Of a stretch of DNA of 64,000 bases, positions 1 to 8,907 are shown one piece after another (position 1 is the first letter of the stretch; every line of letters begins with the position of its first letter). Position numbers and translations under genes: made by a program. Under the pieces are notes generated by a model, which did no database searches, had not been told where the DNA came from, and saw nothing but the letters and a program-made list of their open reading frames with translations. Source of the DNA: Hominisplanchenecus murintestinalis (GTDB taxonomy: Bacteria > Bacillota > Clostridia > Lachnospirales > Lachnospiraceae); contig SRZB01000002.1 in assembly GCA_004793585.1 (NCBI GenBank), forward strand, positions 186,001 to 250,000, given 5' to 3'.

Positions 1-1279
1 TTTCATGATAGCTCTCTGTTGATATAATGATCCAATCCTTTTCCCCGTTAATTTCCTCTGGTGACAGGCAGTTTTTCCCGTCATACCCTGTTTTCTGCTT
101 CTTGACATCGCAATCAACAAAGCTCCTTATTTCAATGCCAAGTTCCTTCATTTGATGATACAGACGGACTCCATTTTTTCCCATGCCATAGACAAACACA
201 TTATTTTCTTTTTGATTTTCTTTTATGTACGACTTAAAGTAATACTCAAAAAATCTTCTGCCTACCTTCTTTCTTTTCTCCTCAGACACGTTACCGTCCA
301 TAAATCTAAAAAGAAAATCATTCACGCAGCACTGATACATCAAATATGCACATCCGTCTATCTCAGCTTCTCCAAACTCCCATACTTTACCTGTTTTTTC
401 AGTATCTTTCCACGCTGTCCTTGTTTCTGCCGAAACCCTAATGTCCTTTACACCATGACGCTTACACTGCGTAATAAAAGCATCTATTTCCTGATGCGAT
501 GAGTTATATGAGAACACAATATATTTTATCAGTACATTATCCGCATAATCACAGTATTTTCCGATGTTCCTCCAAACTTGTTCAAAACCGTTCTGCCTCT
601 TTATTTTTTTGTATGTTTCCGCTGTTCCTGCATCCGGACTGATCTGAACTGTCAAATTCCCCTGTTTCAGACCTTCATAAATTGATTCGTGAAACAAAAT
701 TCCACTCGTGTTTAAAAGCTGCCGACATCCATGTGCATAACCAAATTCCAGGTACTCTTTCAAATTAGGCAGCAGCGTAGGTTCACCTCCCCCAAAATCA
801 ATATTGAAATGGGTATCTATACATCCCTCTTCTAGCAACCGTTTGATAATCTTTAAAGACTCATACTTTTCATTAATTTTCGCTACATTCTGGTCACAGT
901 AAATGCATCTGGAGTTACAGCCACGAAAATTGTTGTGTACTATATTTTTTAATTTTACATCATCATATTCCAGGCCTTCAAATATGATCTGTTTCAAGTG
1001 CTTGCATCCACGACAGGGACCGTCTGCATTCTGATTTTCTTCCATCACATCCAGCAATTTCCCAACATAACTCTCTTTATGAAAATTGTCCTCTACCCCC
1101 CCCCTATCAACATCACATATTACAGGTGTTTTAGGATAGACTGTTGAAGAACAGCAAAAAATAATTTCATCATAATCAAAATCAATACATTGTCCAAGAA
1201 TATTACAATGCCATATTGTTTGATTTTTATATTTATCATTAAACTTTTCTAATCTTATTTCTAAATTTTTCCTCTCCAT
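1..1279 (-). CDS. Radical SAM protein with C-terminal Rossmann-like module (3' end cut by window edge)
   Basis: An uninterrupted reading frame runs from an ATG at 1279 to the left edge, so the end of the gene lies outside. An AGGAGA ribosome site sits 8 bases upstream. The radical SAM cluster motif CNSRCIYC (CxxxCxxC) is at about residues 121-128, followed by FGGGEPT. A second Cys pair (GPCRGC, about residues 87-92) lies before the radical SAM core, where these enzymes often carry extra cluster ligands at the C-terminus instead. Near the visible end is VYGMGKNGV, the same small Rossmann-like module that the other radical SAM proteins here carry at the N-terminus. Nine G residues in a row fall inside the frame at codons 59-61, so slippage would truncate the protein before its cluster motif. 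The substrate is unknown; context suggests a flagellin-glycan precursor. Confidence 0.8.
   Translation of the reverse strand, partial: MERKNLEIRLEKFNDKYKNQTIWHCNILGQCIDFDYDEIIFCCSSTVYPKTPVICDVDRGGVEDNFHKESYVGKLLDVMEENQNADGPCRGCKHLKQIIFEGLEYDDVKLKNIVHNNFRGCNSRCIYCDQNVAKINEKYESLKIIKRLLEEGCIDTHFNIDFGGGEPTLLPNLKEYLEFGYAHGCRQLLNTSGILFHESIYEGLKQGNLTVQISPDAGTAETYKKIKRQNGFEQVWRNIGKYCDYADNVLIKYIVFSYNSSHQEIDAFITQCKRHGVKDIRVSAETRTAWKDTEKTGKVWEFGEAEIDGCAYLMYQCCVNDFLFRFMDGNVSEEKRKKVGRRFFEYYFKSYIKENQKENNVFVYGMGKNGVRLYHQMKELGIEIRSFVDCDVKKQKTGYDGKNCLSPEEINGEKDWIIISTESYHE
1096..1104 (-). repeat. Nine-base G homopolymer inside a radical SAM gene
   Basis: Nine consecutive C on the plus strand are nine G in the coding strand. 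They are read in frame as the end of Arg59 plus Gly60, Gly61 and the first base of Val62. Tracts of this kind are typical slippage sites in phase-variable surface genes. The copy shown here is in frame (ON). Confidence 0.85.
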
Positions 1280-1327
1280 CCATTATTCTCCTAACATGAC
1301 ACATTCAGTTATCTTTGTTATAACATT

Positions 1328-2290
1328 TTAAAATTTCATATATAACTCTCTTAATTTCCCCTGAAGCCTTCTATTCTCTTTCTCCAATTCGTCATTTTTT
1401 TGCTCAGCAGCCATAAGCATTCTTGTCAGTTCTTCTGCTGTCAACTCGCTATACAAACTTCCATTTTGCGCTTTACAAATCATTTCCCCACAGAATTTCG
1501 TTGTCAGCGGATGCTTCTCCGGTGACACTCTCGCTTTCATTTTTCTAAAAAATGATAATACATTTCCGCCAAAACAGGCGCATTCCACCAGATTTAATTG
1601 ACGCAGGCACGCAAAGACAAATGCATCTTCGTCAGGATATATATCTTTTGTCTGGCTGTCCTGTTGTGGGTGGTAGCGTTTGGACGAAACGGTTTCCCCG
1701 CAGAATTTAATCTTTGAATCCCGGAAAATCCGGAACCACATCTCATTATCCTGCGTAATCTTTAGCTCCTCATTAAAATATCCTACTCTGTCAAAATGAC
1801 TCCTATGTACTAAAAGCGCGCACCCATTGACGCATCCTAAAATAACAGGATACACAGACATCTCCATGACTTCCTGCGTATAGAGCGCCTCAAAATTTGT
1901 CCAATTGTACACCCTTCCCTCTTTATCCAGAATATCGTAATTTCCATATACGAGCGTCTCTTTTTCCTCGCCCTGCAGATGCCTCACATAAATTTCACAC
2001 GCATCCGGTTTCATCAGATCGTCATGGGAAAGCCATGCAAAATACTCTCCTGACATATGCGCAATTCCCATATTCAGCGCCGTGGCCACTCCCCCGTTTT
2101 TCTTATGAAGTCCGATAATCCGATCTCCATAAGCGTCCATGATTTCCCTTGTTCCATCCACTGAACCATCATCCACCACAAGAACTTCTACGTTTTCATA
2201 CGTCTGGTTTAGCGCGCTGTCAATCGCTTCTTTCAGATAATTTTCTCCGTTATATACCGGTATTACGACGGATATCCTGGGTTTATACAT
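1328..2290 (-). CDS. GT2-family glycosyltransferase
   Basis: A GT-A fold glycosyltransferase of 320 residues. The N-terminus has the GT2 signature (VVIPVYNGENYLKEAIDSAL), the nucleotide-binding VVDDGS, and the acidic motif WLSHDD that binds the metal and sugar-nucleotide. The last 30 or so residues form a charged, leucine-spaced helix, probably a short coiled coil, instead of the Rossmann-like domain found on its three GT2 paralogues in this island. Its start overlaps the preceding radical SAM gene by 8 bases and has a strong purine-rich ribosome site, so the two are co-translated. Donor and acceptor cannot be told from sequence; flagellin-glycan assembly is inferred from neighbourhood. Confidence 0.88.
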   Translation of the reverse strand: MYKPRISVVIPVYNGENYLKEAIDSALNQTYENVEVLVVDDGSVDGTREIMDAYGDRIIGLHKKNGGVATALNMGIAHMSGEYFAWLSHDDLMKPDACEIYVRHLQGEEKETLVYGNYDILDKEGRVYNWTNFEALYTQEVMEMSVYPVILGCVNGCALLVHRSHFDRVGYFNEELKITQDNEMWFRIFRDSKIKFCGETVSSKRYHPQQDSQTKDIYPDEDAFVFACLRQLNLVECACFGGNVLSFFRKMKARVSPEKHPLTTKFCGEMICKAQNGSLYSELTAEELTRMLMAAEQKNDELEKENRRLQGKLRELYMKF

Positions 2291-3473
2291 TTTTCTCTTC
2301 TCCCCTTGGCAATTGTTTCCCTACAGGTTTCTTATACGGATTGATGGGCAGAAAGTCCGCACAGTGCTTGCAGAAATTCACATACCCTTTTTCTGTATAA
2401 CCCATAATAAACTCCACGAAAACTACTTTATCTTCTACTTCACCGCCGCTCAGATCAAATGAATCGTTCGGCTCTTCTGTTTCCAATCCGGCTTTTATAC
2501 CAAAATTCGCATAGTTACATGCATATAACCTGCTATGGTACAATTCCCTGTATGGCACTGCACACCTGTCCCTATAGGCAATTAACTCTTCTTCACTCAT
2601 TCCATAATTATCTGTTTTAAGAGGTTCCAAGTCGATCCAATATGCTTCATCCCCTGTATTTACCGCATATTCTACGCCATACTTCTGCAATTTCTCTTCT
2701 ATCTCAGGCAAGATCTTTTTAGAGCGTTCTACATACTTTGAATAATCGTCAATCAGAAAACGGAACCCATACCTGGCGCATATTTCGCATACCCTGTCTT
2801 TCGGAACAATCGTGCAGTTAGTTGAGATTCCCAAAGAAACTATCTGCTTCCTGTAATGGCTCCCGATATACTCCAGGATTTCATCCGCCTCAGGATGAAG
2901 AAACGGTTCTCCCCCTGTATAAGAAAAGAAATCCACCACATCAACATTTTTAAAATAGTCTGCAAGCGTCTTTTTTAAATCCTCTACATTCTCATTCTTC
3001 TGATTCTTATTGTAAGCTGTAAAGTTCAGGCATCCGTCACAGTTCAAATTACAGACGGTCGTTGATAAAAAACCGACGCTAGGCATATAAATCTTCCCCA
3101 GCGCATACCATGCATAAACCGGAAGCACTGACTGTTTAAATTCTTCCATATACCAGAAATCCCTGTTCTTTTCCATCCCATGCTTTTCCAATATCCGGCG
3201 CATTTCTAGCATCGTGTTTTCCATTGCGGCCAAAATAATCAATTTCTTTTCGGGCCTTTCTACTAATTCTACCGGAGAAATTACTTTTTTCCCTAAATAG
3301 CCGTTCTGCTGTTTGTCATAATTTCCATCCACAAACGCAAACTCTATCCCCAGTTTTGAAAGAGTCCTGCTCATCCTGGCTCCATAGTCTCCCGCGCCAT
3401 AAATATAAAAGCATCCGCCTTTTAACGCCTCCCATTGTTCTTCAAGTTCATGTCCCTTTTTTGTCCATTTCAT
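2283..3473 (-). CDS. Radical SAM/SPASM-type protein with N-terminal Rossmann-like module
   Basis: A 396-residue enzyme. Residues 22-110 form a Rossmann-like module (IYGAGDYGA at 24-32, then a VDGN strand end). The radical SAM core follows, with TTVCNLNCDGC giving Cys141, Cys145 and Cys148, and TGGEPFLHP at about 186-194. Near the C-terminus, Cys residues in CAVPY, YACNY and FCKHC resemble the auxiliary-cluster ligands of SPASM/Twitch enzymes. It begins MKWTKKGHE, the same start as its two paralogues at 10087 and 12181, which supports this start. Family members do radical chemistry on peptides, sugars or alcohols; the substrate here is unknown. The frame overlaps the next GT2 gene. Confidence 0.85.
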   Translation of the reverse strand: MKWTKKGHELEEQWEALKGGCFYIYGAGDYGARMSRTLSKLGIEFAFVDGNYDKQQNGYLGKKVISPVELVERPEKKLIILAAMENTMLEMRRILEKHGMEKNRDFWYMEEFKQSVLPVYAWYALGKIYMPSVGFLSTTVCNLNCDGCLNFTAYNKNQKNENVEDLKKTLADYFKNVDVVDFFSYTGGEPFLHPEADEILEYIGSHYRKQIVSLGISTNCTIVPKDRVCEICARYGFRFLIDDYSKYVERSKKILPEIEEKLQKYGVEYAVNTGDEAYWIDLEPLKTDNYGMSEEELIAYRDRCAVPYRELYHSRLYACNYANFGIKAGLETEEPNDSFDLSGGEVEDKVVFVEFIMGYTEKGYVNFCKHCADFLPINPYKKPVGKQLPRGEEKNV

Positions 3474-3474
3474 A

Positions 3475-5991
3475 TTAGAAACTTCTCCTTTCCAGTTCTT
3501 CTTTCATATGCTTCCAGATTTCTTTTCCTGCCGTGCCATCTGCAAAATTTACATTTCCTCTAAAAAAACCTTTTCTTTTATCTATGTGAATATCTTTCCC
3601 CTGCGCCACAATATCCAGAAAATCCTTCAAACTGCAGTAAGACTCCCGATAGACAGGATTCACGGAAGCCTGCATCACGGATTCCATAATCTCCTTTTGC
3701 TGATTTTCCATGAATGGAACAAACTCCATACTTACCGCCCGATTTCCATTCTTATCAATGCACACAATTTTATCGCTCTCTCTTGAAAACAGATATTCAT
3801 AATCTTCATCATGACATCGGCCGCCAAAAAATCCGCCTTCCTTTCCATTCCCTAAAAGCTCCTGCGTCCCAACCGGAACCTTCGCATGCTTTCCTGTTTT
3901 TCTATCTATTTTTATAAAATGATCCGCCTGGAATGGGATAAACCACACGCTATCCCCTATGCATGCAAGTCCAGAAAATGCAGGACTGCTCCCGTCCAGA
4001 ATATGGTACGCGGCAAAATCTTCTGACACTACAGAAAATCCTTCTTCTTTGTTCCATCTCAAAAGCATCACCGGGTTATTTGACATAATCCATATATTTT
4101 CATCATCCGCCGCAATCCTATAAAACGCCGCTGTCCCTTTGTACCTATGGACTTCCCAGCTATCCGTTTCCGGCGCATATTCTGCCAGAAACGGCTTATT
4201 ATCACATATCAAAAAGATATGTTCTTTAAACAACAGGCCATCAACAAAAACCGGCTCTTCATTTTTATAGCCTAATTCCTTTGGCAAAGGACATTCTGCT
4301 GCTTCTACCGTATTATCTTCTGCATCAATCACAAATCTCCGGCTGCTGAGTAAAATCGGAAACAGATATATCTTTTTTCCATGCAGTATCGGAATATACT
4401 GGTTATTTAGTTCTTTCTCTTCCAATACAACTCTTTCCATATTACCGTTTTTGGTGTCAACCACCAATATGCAATCACAAAAATACGGAATAAAGAAAAT
4501 TTTCTGCCCATATGCCACCGCATTCTTAAACATATAGTTTTTGCTTTCTGCGCCTTCCAGCGCCCCGGCAAACTCTATCTGTTTTGTCTGCAGATGCAAT
4601 TTAAACACCGCGTTATATTTATGATGAAACATCCATAAAATATCTTCCTGAACTGCACAGCTGATTGTTCCCATACGCGTATTATTATAGTCTGTAATCA
4701 GGATTGGTTTTCCGGTAACGCCAAAAGATTTCAGCATGGAACTGGTTTCATCTCCGATATATGCGTCTGCCAGCAGGAGCGCCCGCTGGCTGTCCTGGCT
4801 GTTATCATAAATCACATTGGGAAGCGTCTGAAACCGTTCTACAATGTCCATATACCGCTTCTCATAATGAGGACGCACACTTTCTATGGTACTGATGCTC
4901 AAAGGATGCGGACGCCACAGCAATACCATATCATCTCTCTGCGGAAATATCTCTATGAAGTCCTCCAGCTTCTTCATCACGCCCTCTGTATAATTAAGCA
5001 ATTCCACTATTGTCGAATTATACAGAATCACTTTCTTCTTCGGAGAACCGATTTTCCTTTTCCACGGTTCAGGAATTCCGTCAGCATCATAAATTCCTGA
5101 AATCATTTTGTCTAATTTGGGAGAACCTAACGCCAGGTATCTATCTTCCAGCCCGCTGTTCCGGAACCTCTCTTCGCTCATATCCAGGGCTTCCCTTAAT
5201 CCCCTGATAAAAACATCTCTGAGTTTGTCAGACTGAAGGATTGTCTTATGAGCATACAATACGCCGCTTGTCAGACACTGCAGCGGATTCACTGAATCAT
5301 TATTCGCCACAAAGTAAGGCACATACACCAGGAGCGATGTGTATTCCCGTATTTTCCGGCTATAATAGTCCGGATGGATACTTGTCACTGTGTTCTGATC
5401 GTCATACGGATTATGAATAAAAATAATGTCCGGCCTTTCCGTTTCCAAATGATATTCTGTATATTTCGTAATTGGCACATATCCCGGAAATTCCCCGCTT
5501 TCATCGTACCAGTTCCTTGGGGTTCCATCCGGTTTCCTGTCAAAATACGGAATGGGAATCACCCTGCAGTTACAGTCAGGCGCTTCTTTTGCCGCCATCC
5601 ATATACTTTCCAGGGAATCCCACATAGACGCCTTGTACGGCAGAAACGCGACTTCATACGTGACAGGTATATCATATTTTATGCTGTTCCGTATCTGAAG
5701 CAGCTGCTTATTCATCAGCTTCATGCGTTTCTGGGGATTCTCAGTTTCCACATTCTCATAAAGCCCCCACACAAGCTCACACAGGTTCTCCAACTGGCTG
5801 ACCGCTGCCGTGCCTTCCCCTTCTGTTTCCTCGATTTTATTTCCAACAGTAAGCGCTGCCTCCTGCACAATACCCAGAAGCTCTTTAAACTGTGCATATT
5901 CCTTTTTTCTGTACAGCTCGTCCAGAGTTTTCGCCGCTTCCAGCATAGAATCCGTCATCTCCAGTAACTGCTGCCTGATTTGTGTTCTCAT
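3475..5991 (-). CDS. CDP-glycerol-transferase-like GT-B protein fused to a propeller-like C-terminal half
   Basis: An 838-residue protein in two parts. Residues 1-100 are helical. Residues 110-430 resemble the CDP-glycerol glycerophosphotransferase/GT-B family of wall polymer enzymes: VAFLPYKASMWDSLESIW, IIFIHNPYDDQN, then LLWRPHPLS and YIGDETSSML, the usual nucleotide-diphosphate and phosphate-binding stretches. Residues 440-800 contain repeating beta-rich blocks (KIFFIPYF, KIYLFPIL, NIWIMSN, SVWFIPFQ, YEYLFSRES) typical of a beta-propeller. The propeller is an unusual addition and could bind a glycan or partner. Start chosen from AAAGGGG 7 bases before the ATG. Probable role: adding a phospho-linked group to the flagellin or surface glycan. 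Confidence 0.72.
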   Translation of the reverse strand: MRTQIRQQLLEMTDSMLEAAKTLDELYRKKEYAQFKELLGIVQEAALTVGNKIEETEGEGTAAVSQLENLCELVWGLYENVETENPQKRMKLMNKQLLQIRNSIKYDIPVTYEVAFLPYKASMWDSLESIWMAAKEAPDCNCRVIPIPYFDRKPDGTPRNWYDESGEFPGYVPITKYTEYHLETERPDIIFIHNPYDDQNTVTSIHPDYYSRKIREYTSLLVYVPYFVANNDSVNPLQCLTSGVLYAHKTILQSDKLRDVFIRGLREALDMSEERFRNSGLEDRYLALGSPKLDKMISGIYDADGIPEPWKRKIGSPKKKVILYNSTIVELLNYTEGVMKKLEDFIEIFPQRDDMVLLWRPHPLSISTIESVRPHYEKRYMDIVERFQTLPNVIYDNSQDSQRALLLADAYIGDETSSMLKSFGVTGKPILITDYNNTRMGTISCAVQEDILWMFHHKYNAVFKLHLQTKQIEFAGALEGAESKNYMFKNAVAYGQKIFFIPYFCDCILVVDTKNGNMERVVLEEKELNNQYIPILHGKKIYLFPILLSSRRFVIDAEDNTVEAAECPLPKELGYKNEEPVFVDGLLFKEHIFLICDNKPFLAEYAPETDSWEVHRYKGTAAFYRIAADDENIWIMSNNPVMLLRWNKEEGFSVVSEDFAAYHILDGSSPAFSGLACIGDSVWFIPFQADHFIKIDRKTGKHAKVPVGTQELLGNGKEGGFFGGRCHDEDYEYLFSRESDKIVCIDKNGNRAVSMEFVPFMENQQKEIMESVMQASVNPVYRESYCSLKDFLDIVAQGKDIHIDKRKGFFRGNVNFADGTAGKEIWKHMKEELERRSF

Positions 5992-5994
5992 ACA

Positions 5995-7218
5995 TTAGCC
6001 CCTTTCCAGCAACGCCAGTTTTTCTTTCAGTGGCGGCGCCATATCCAGATACTCCTCTATCTCAGCTTTTGTGAGATAATCTGTCACATGTGCTTCTTCC
6101 AGCTGCCGGATGACAGCCTCCTGGGCATCCGGCGAAACAAGAATGCATTTCTTTCCCGGATGCTTCATGGCACATTCTAAACTTTCTATCTTTTTTCCAT
6201 CCAAAATCTGATTTTGCTTTTCCTCTGCATTATCAATAAATCCCTCTATCGAAATCCCTCTGAGCATAAGCTGCAGGTTCAGGTTTCTTCCATTTCTGCC
6301 AGCCCCAAACATAAACAGCTTCCCTGTTCCAAACTTCTTTTTCAATTCCAATATCCTGCTTTCTAAATCAGCAGGCTCCTCCAATGCCAGGATTTTTCCC
6401 GTCACATGCTCTTCAAAAGCCCGATAAGGGGTTTTTCTTGCAAAATCAAGCATCTCCCAATAAAACTCATAGGGACTCCCATACAACTTATACATCTCTC
6501 TGTCCGTCACCTGATTCACAAAACGAATCCACAGCTCGTTACACTCCCTGATATGGCTTGGTATCGTCCTGCTCCCCTGCTCTGCATGAATTCTGGAAAT
6601 AACCAGAGGCTCCTCCAAATACAGGATTTTCTGTCCCCGCAATATCCGAAACCACAAATCATAATCCTGCGTTGTGCGCAGCGTCTCGTCAAATACACCG
6701 CACCTTTCAAAATGGCATTTATGTATTAATGCATCACATCCATGAACCATTTGCGCTAACACAGCCGCAAGCCCATCCTGACGCATCCTGCGTTTCAGCT
6801 TCTTTCTTGGCTTCACCGCCTCATCCAACAAATTTTCTTCCACAAATAAAAGCCTGTATTCACTGAGCACAATCCGCTGATCATCACCGCATTCCTCCAA
6901 CGCCTGTATCTGCTTTTCACATTTATCTGGCAGAAACATGTCATCATGGGAACACCAGGCAAAATAGTCCCCGTCCATCTCACGGATGCCTAAGTTCAAT
7001 GCAGAAGCCACGCCTCCATTTTCTTTATAAAAATAACGGATACGTTCTCCATACTCCGCCGCTATTCTTTCCGTCGCTCCATCATCCGAAGAACCGTCAT
7101 TGATCACGAGCACCTCACAATTGTCATATGTCTGCTCCAGTGCGCTGTCTATGGCATTTCTTAAATAATTTGCTCCATTATAAACCGGAATAATAATAGA
7201 AATCTTTTTGTCATTCAT
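5995..7218 (-). CDS. GT2-family glycosyltransferase with C-terminal Rossmann-like module
   Basis: A 407-residue two-domain protein. Residues 5-230 are a GT2 catalytic domain (IIIPVYNGANYLRNAIDSAL, VINDGSSDD, and FAWCSHDD as the acidic metal motif). Residues 300-395 are the recurring Rossmann-like module (LFMFGAGRNGRN, then GFIDNAEEKQ). The same pairing occurs in the genes at 8894 and 14074, so these are paralogues. The stop lies 3 bases from the next gene's start, and its own start overlaps the GT4 gene by 8 bases, placing it in the island operon. Sugar specificity is not readable. Confidence 0.87.
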   Translation of the reverse strand: MNDKKISIIIPVYNGANYLRNAIDSALEQTYDNCEVLVINDGSSDDGATERIAAEYGERIRYFYKENGGVASALNLGIREMDGDYFAWCSHDDMFLPDKCEKQIQALEECGDDQRIVLSEYRLLFVEENLLDEAVKPRKKLKRRMRQDGLAAVLAQMVHGCDALIHKCHFERCGVFDETLRTTQDYDLWFRILRGQKILYLEEPLVISRIHAEQGSRTIPSHIRECNELWIRFVNQVTDREMYKLYGSPYEFYWEMLDFARKTPYRAFEEHVTGKILALEEPADLESRILELKKKFGTGKLFMFGAGRNGRNLNLQLMLRGISIEGFIDNAEEKQNQILDGKKIESLECAMKHPGKKCILVSPDAQEAVIRQLEEAHVTDYLTKAEIEEYLDMAPPLKEKLALLERG

Positions 7219-8431
7219 ATCTTTTCCCTTTTCCGTCCAGGCTCTCTTTTAAAATACTCTCATACAGCTCCTGATGCCTTTTTACATACGTGTCAAATTG
7301 ATATTTCTGTTCCACCAGCTGCCGTCCCATCCTCCCTTTTTGCCGGATTTCCCTCGGATTCCGGGACAATCTCTCAATTTCATACGCCAATGCAGAACTT
7401 GATTTATACTCTACAGAACTTCCACATATTGGAGCATTTGTAATATCTTCCAATACCGTCCCCTTAAAACAAATAACTGCATTTCCGGCGGCCATAGCTT
7501 CAATCGCCATAAGGCCAAAACTTTCTGCCAGCGACGGCATAATAAATATATCACAAGCTTCCTGAAAATCAATCATTCCCTGTTTATCATTTATCCAGGA
7601 ATGCTCCTGTACTTTATACATTTTCCGAATATCCTCCGGGATTACCCCCGCGCCTACTGTCATAAGGAATATTCTGTCCTTATCTGATATCTGTCTTAAT
7701 GCTTCATATATGTATTCGCATCCTTTCACCGGCGCGTTATCTGCCCTGAATCCAATAACAATATGGTTTTCATCTGCTAATTCTTCTCTATCATGATACG
7801 AACTGATATCAACCCCAAAGGGTATCACATGAATCTTATCAAAATGTTCAGTCAACGGACTTTCCTTCATATATCTCTTCATAAATTCTGAAGCAACCAC
7901 AACGTGGGGATTCATTTCTCGAAATACCTTTCTTTTAACCTCCCACATAAAATTTGTATTATCCTGCTCCATCTCATAATATATTTCATCCAGCCGTTCA
8001 CAATTTCCACAGCCGGTTCTCCATTTCTCACAGGTCATTGGATATACACAATTTCCCGTGACAATCCAGGGATCATGTATCGTCCATACACTATTCCCCT
8101 TCATTAAATCTGGATAATCATACAAGGAAAACATTCTATTATGCAGAATGTGATAATGTTTAATATCTGCATTTTGAAATTCCTCTATTCTCTTTAACTC
8201 TGTTATGTAAGGCATCAAAAGATTGCTAATCGAATGCTCTTTCTCATAATGTGCAACCTGCTCATGAAGCATCCAGCTATGCTTTAAACAGATAACGCTA
8301 TCCGCGTCGCTTCTTTTATCCATCACAATCTGTTTTGCATCTATTCCATTTTCGCGCAGCTTCAAATGCAAATCATATCCATTAAAGTTCCTTCCCACCA
8401 AATCCCAATAATTCACCTCTACGACTTTCAT
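7211..8431 (-). CDS. GT4-family (GT-B fold) glycosyltransferase
   Basis: A retaining GT4-type enzyme. The N-terminal half carries an acceptor-side pattern (NYWDLVGRNFNGYDL, WTIHDPWIVTGNC), and the C-terminal half the donor-side glycine/acid region FIMPSLAESFGLMAIEAMA, with the E-x7-E spacing typical of GT4. Cysteines in CVYPMTCEKWRTGCGNCERL resemble the Cys-rich loop of some WbaZ/WcaC-type enzymes. The start at 8431 is preferred over an upstream TTG at 8467, because the ATG overlaps the previous stop as ATGA and begins directly with the conserved MKVVEVNYWD. Confidence 0.87.
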   Translation of the reverse strand: MKVVEVNYWDLVGRNFNGYDLHLKLRENGIDAKQIVMDKRSDADSVICLKHSWMLHEQVAHYEKEHSISNLLMPYITELKRIEEFQNADIKHYHILHNRMFSLYDYPDLMKGNSVWTIHDPWIVTGNCVYPMTCEKWRTGCGNCERLDEIYYEMEQDNTNFMWEVKRKVFREMNPHVVVASEFMKRYMKESPLTEHFDKIHVIPFGVDISSYHDREELADENHIVIGFRADNAPVKGCEYIYEALRQISDKDRIFLMTVGAGVIPEDIRKMYKVQEHSWINDKQGMIDFQEACDIFIMPSLAESFGLMAIEAMAAGNAVICFKGTVLEDITNAPICGSSVEYKSSSALAYEIERLSRNPREIRQKGRMGRQLVEQKYQFDTYVKRHQELYESILKESLDGKGKRYE

Positions 8432-8907
8432 TTGCCTAGATTTCTCCTCCCCTGGCGCTTTACACAATCTTCTAAAAGAATCTCCGCGCTTTTACGCCTC
8501 TCCGTCTTTTTGTAAGGATATCCGCAAAAAACTTTTTCAAGATTGTCCTTCAAATCCACAATTTCCGTTTCATCCAGCAAATCATTCCTCACACACGGCT
8601 CCTTTTTATCCAATAAAGCGTATAGCTCCTCTCTGCTATATACGTTCTCAAATCCCTCCTGGCGAAACTGATTTACCAATGCCGCTGAATTTTTCATACT
8701 AACAATAATAACAGTTTCCCTTTTATCCAGTTCCAGTACCTCTTCATAAGATTTACAGAATAACCCTTCCAACGCATAACCTTGTTTACTTTTATCCGTA
8801 TCTCCAAAACATCCAACTGCAATTCCATATTTTTTTAACTTGAAATATGTCTGTATCCCATATTCTCCCATGCAATAGATACATACCTGCTTTTTATCTC
8901 CATCCAT
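8428..8907 (-). CDS. Free-standing Rossmann-like module protein
   Basis: A small protein of about 159 residues made almost entirely of the module found fused to GT2 and radical SAM enzymes around it: CIYCMGEYGIQTYFKLKKYG, then an acidic strand end (GDTDKSKQG) and VIIVSMKNS. The first glycine of the usual GxGxxG is a Cys here, so dinucleotide binding may be lost. A TTG start at 8925 is also possible; both starts lie inside the 3' end of the preceding GT2 gene. No catalytic residues are evident. It may be a free copy of a docking or regulatory domain. Confidence 0.7.
   Translation of the reverse strand: MDGDKKQVCIYCMGEYGIQTYFKLKKYGIAVGCFGDTDKSKQGYALEGLFCKSYEEVLELDKRETVIIVSMKNSAALVNQFRQEGFENVYSREELYALLDKKEPCVRNDLLDETEIVDLKDNLEKVFCGYPYKKTERRKSAEILLEDCVKRQGRRNLGK

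Noticed and set aside
1-1279. Apparently gene-free left end with a plus-strand frame at 152-502
   Set aside because: The minus strand has one open frame from 1279 to the edge with radical SAM motifs; the plus-strand frame is its shadow and encodes no recognisable protein.
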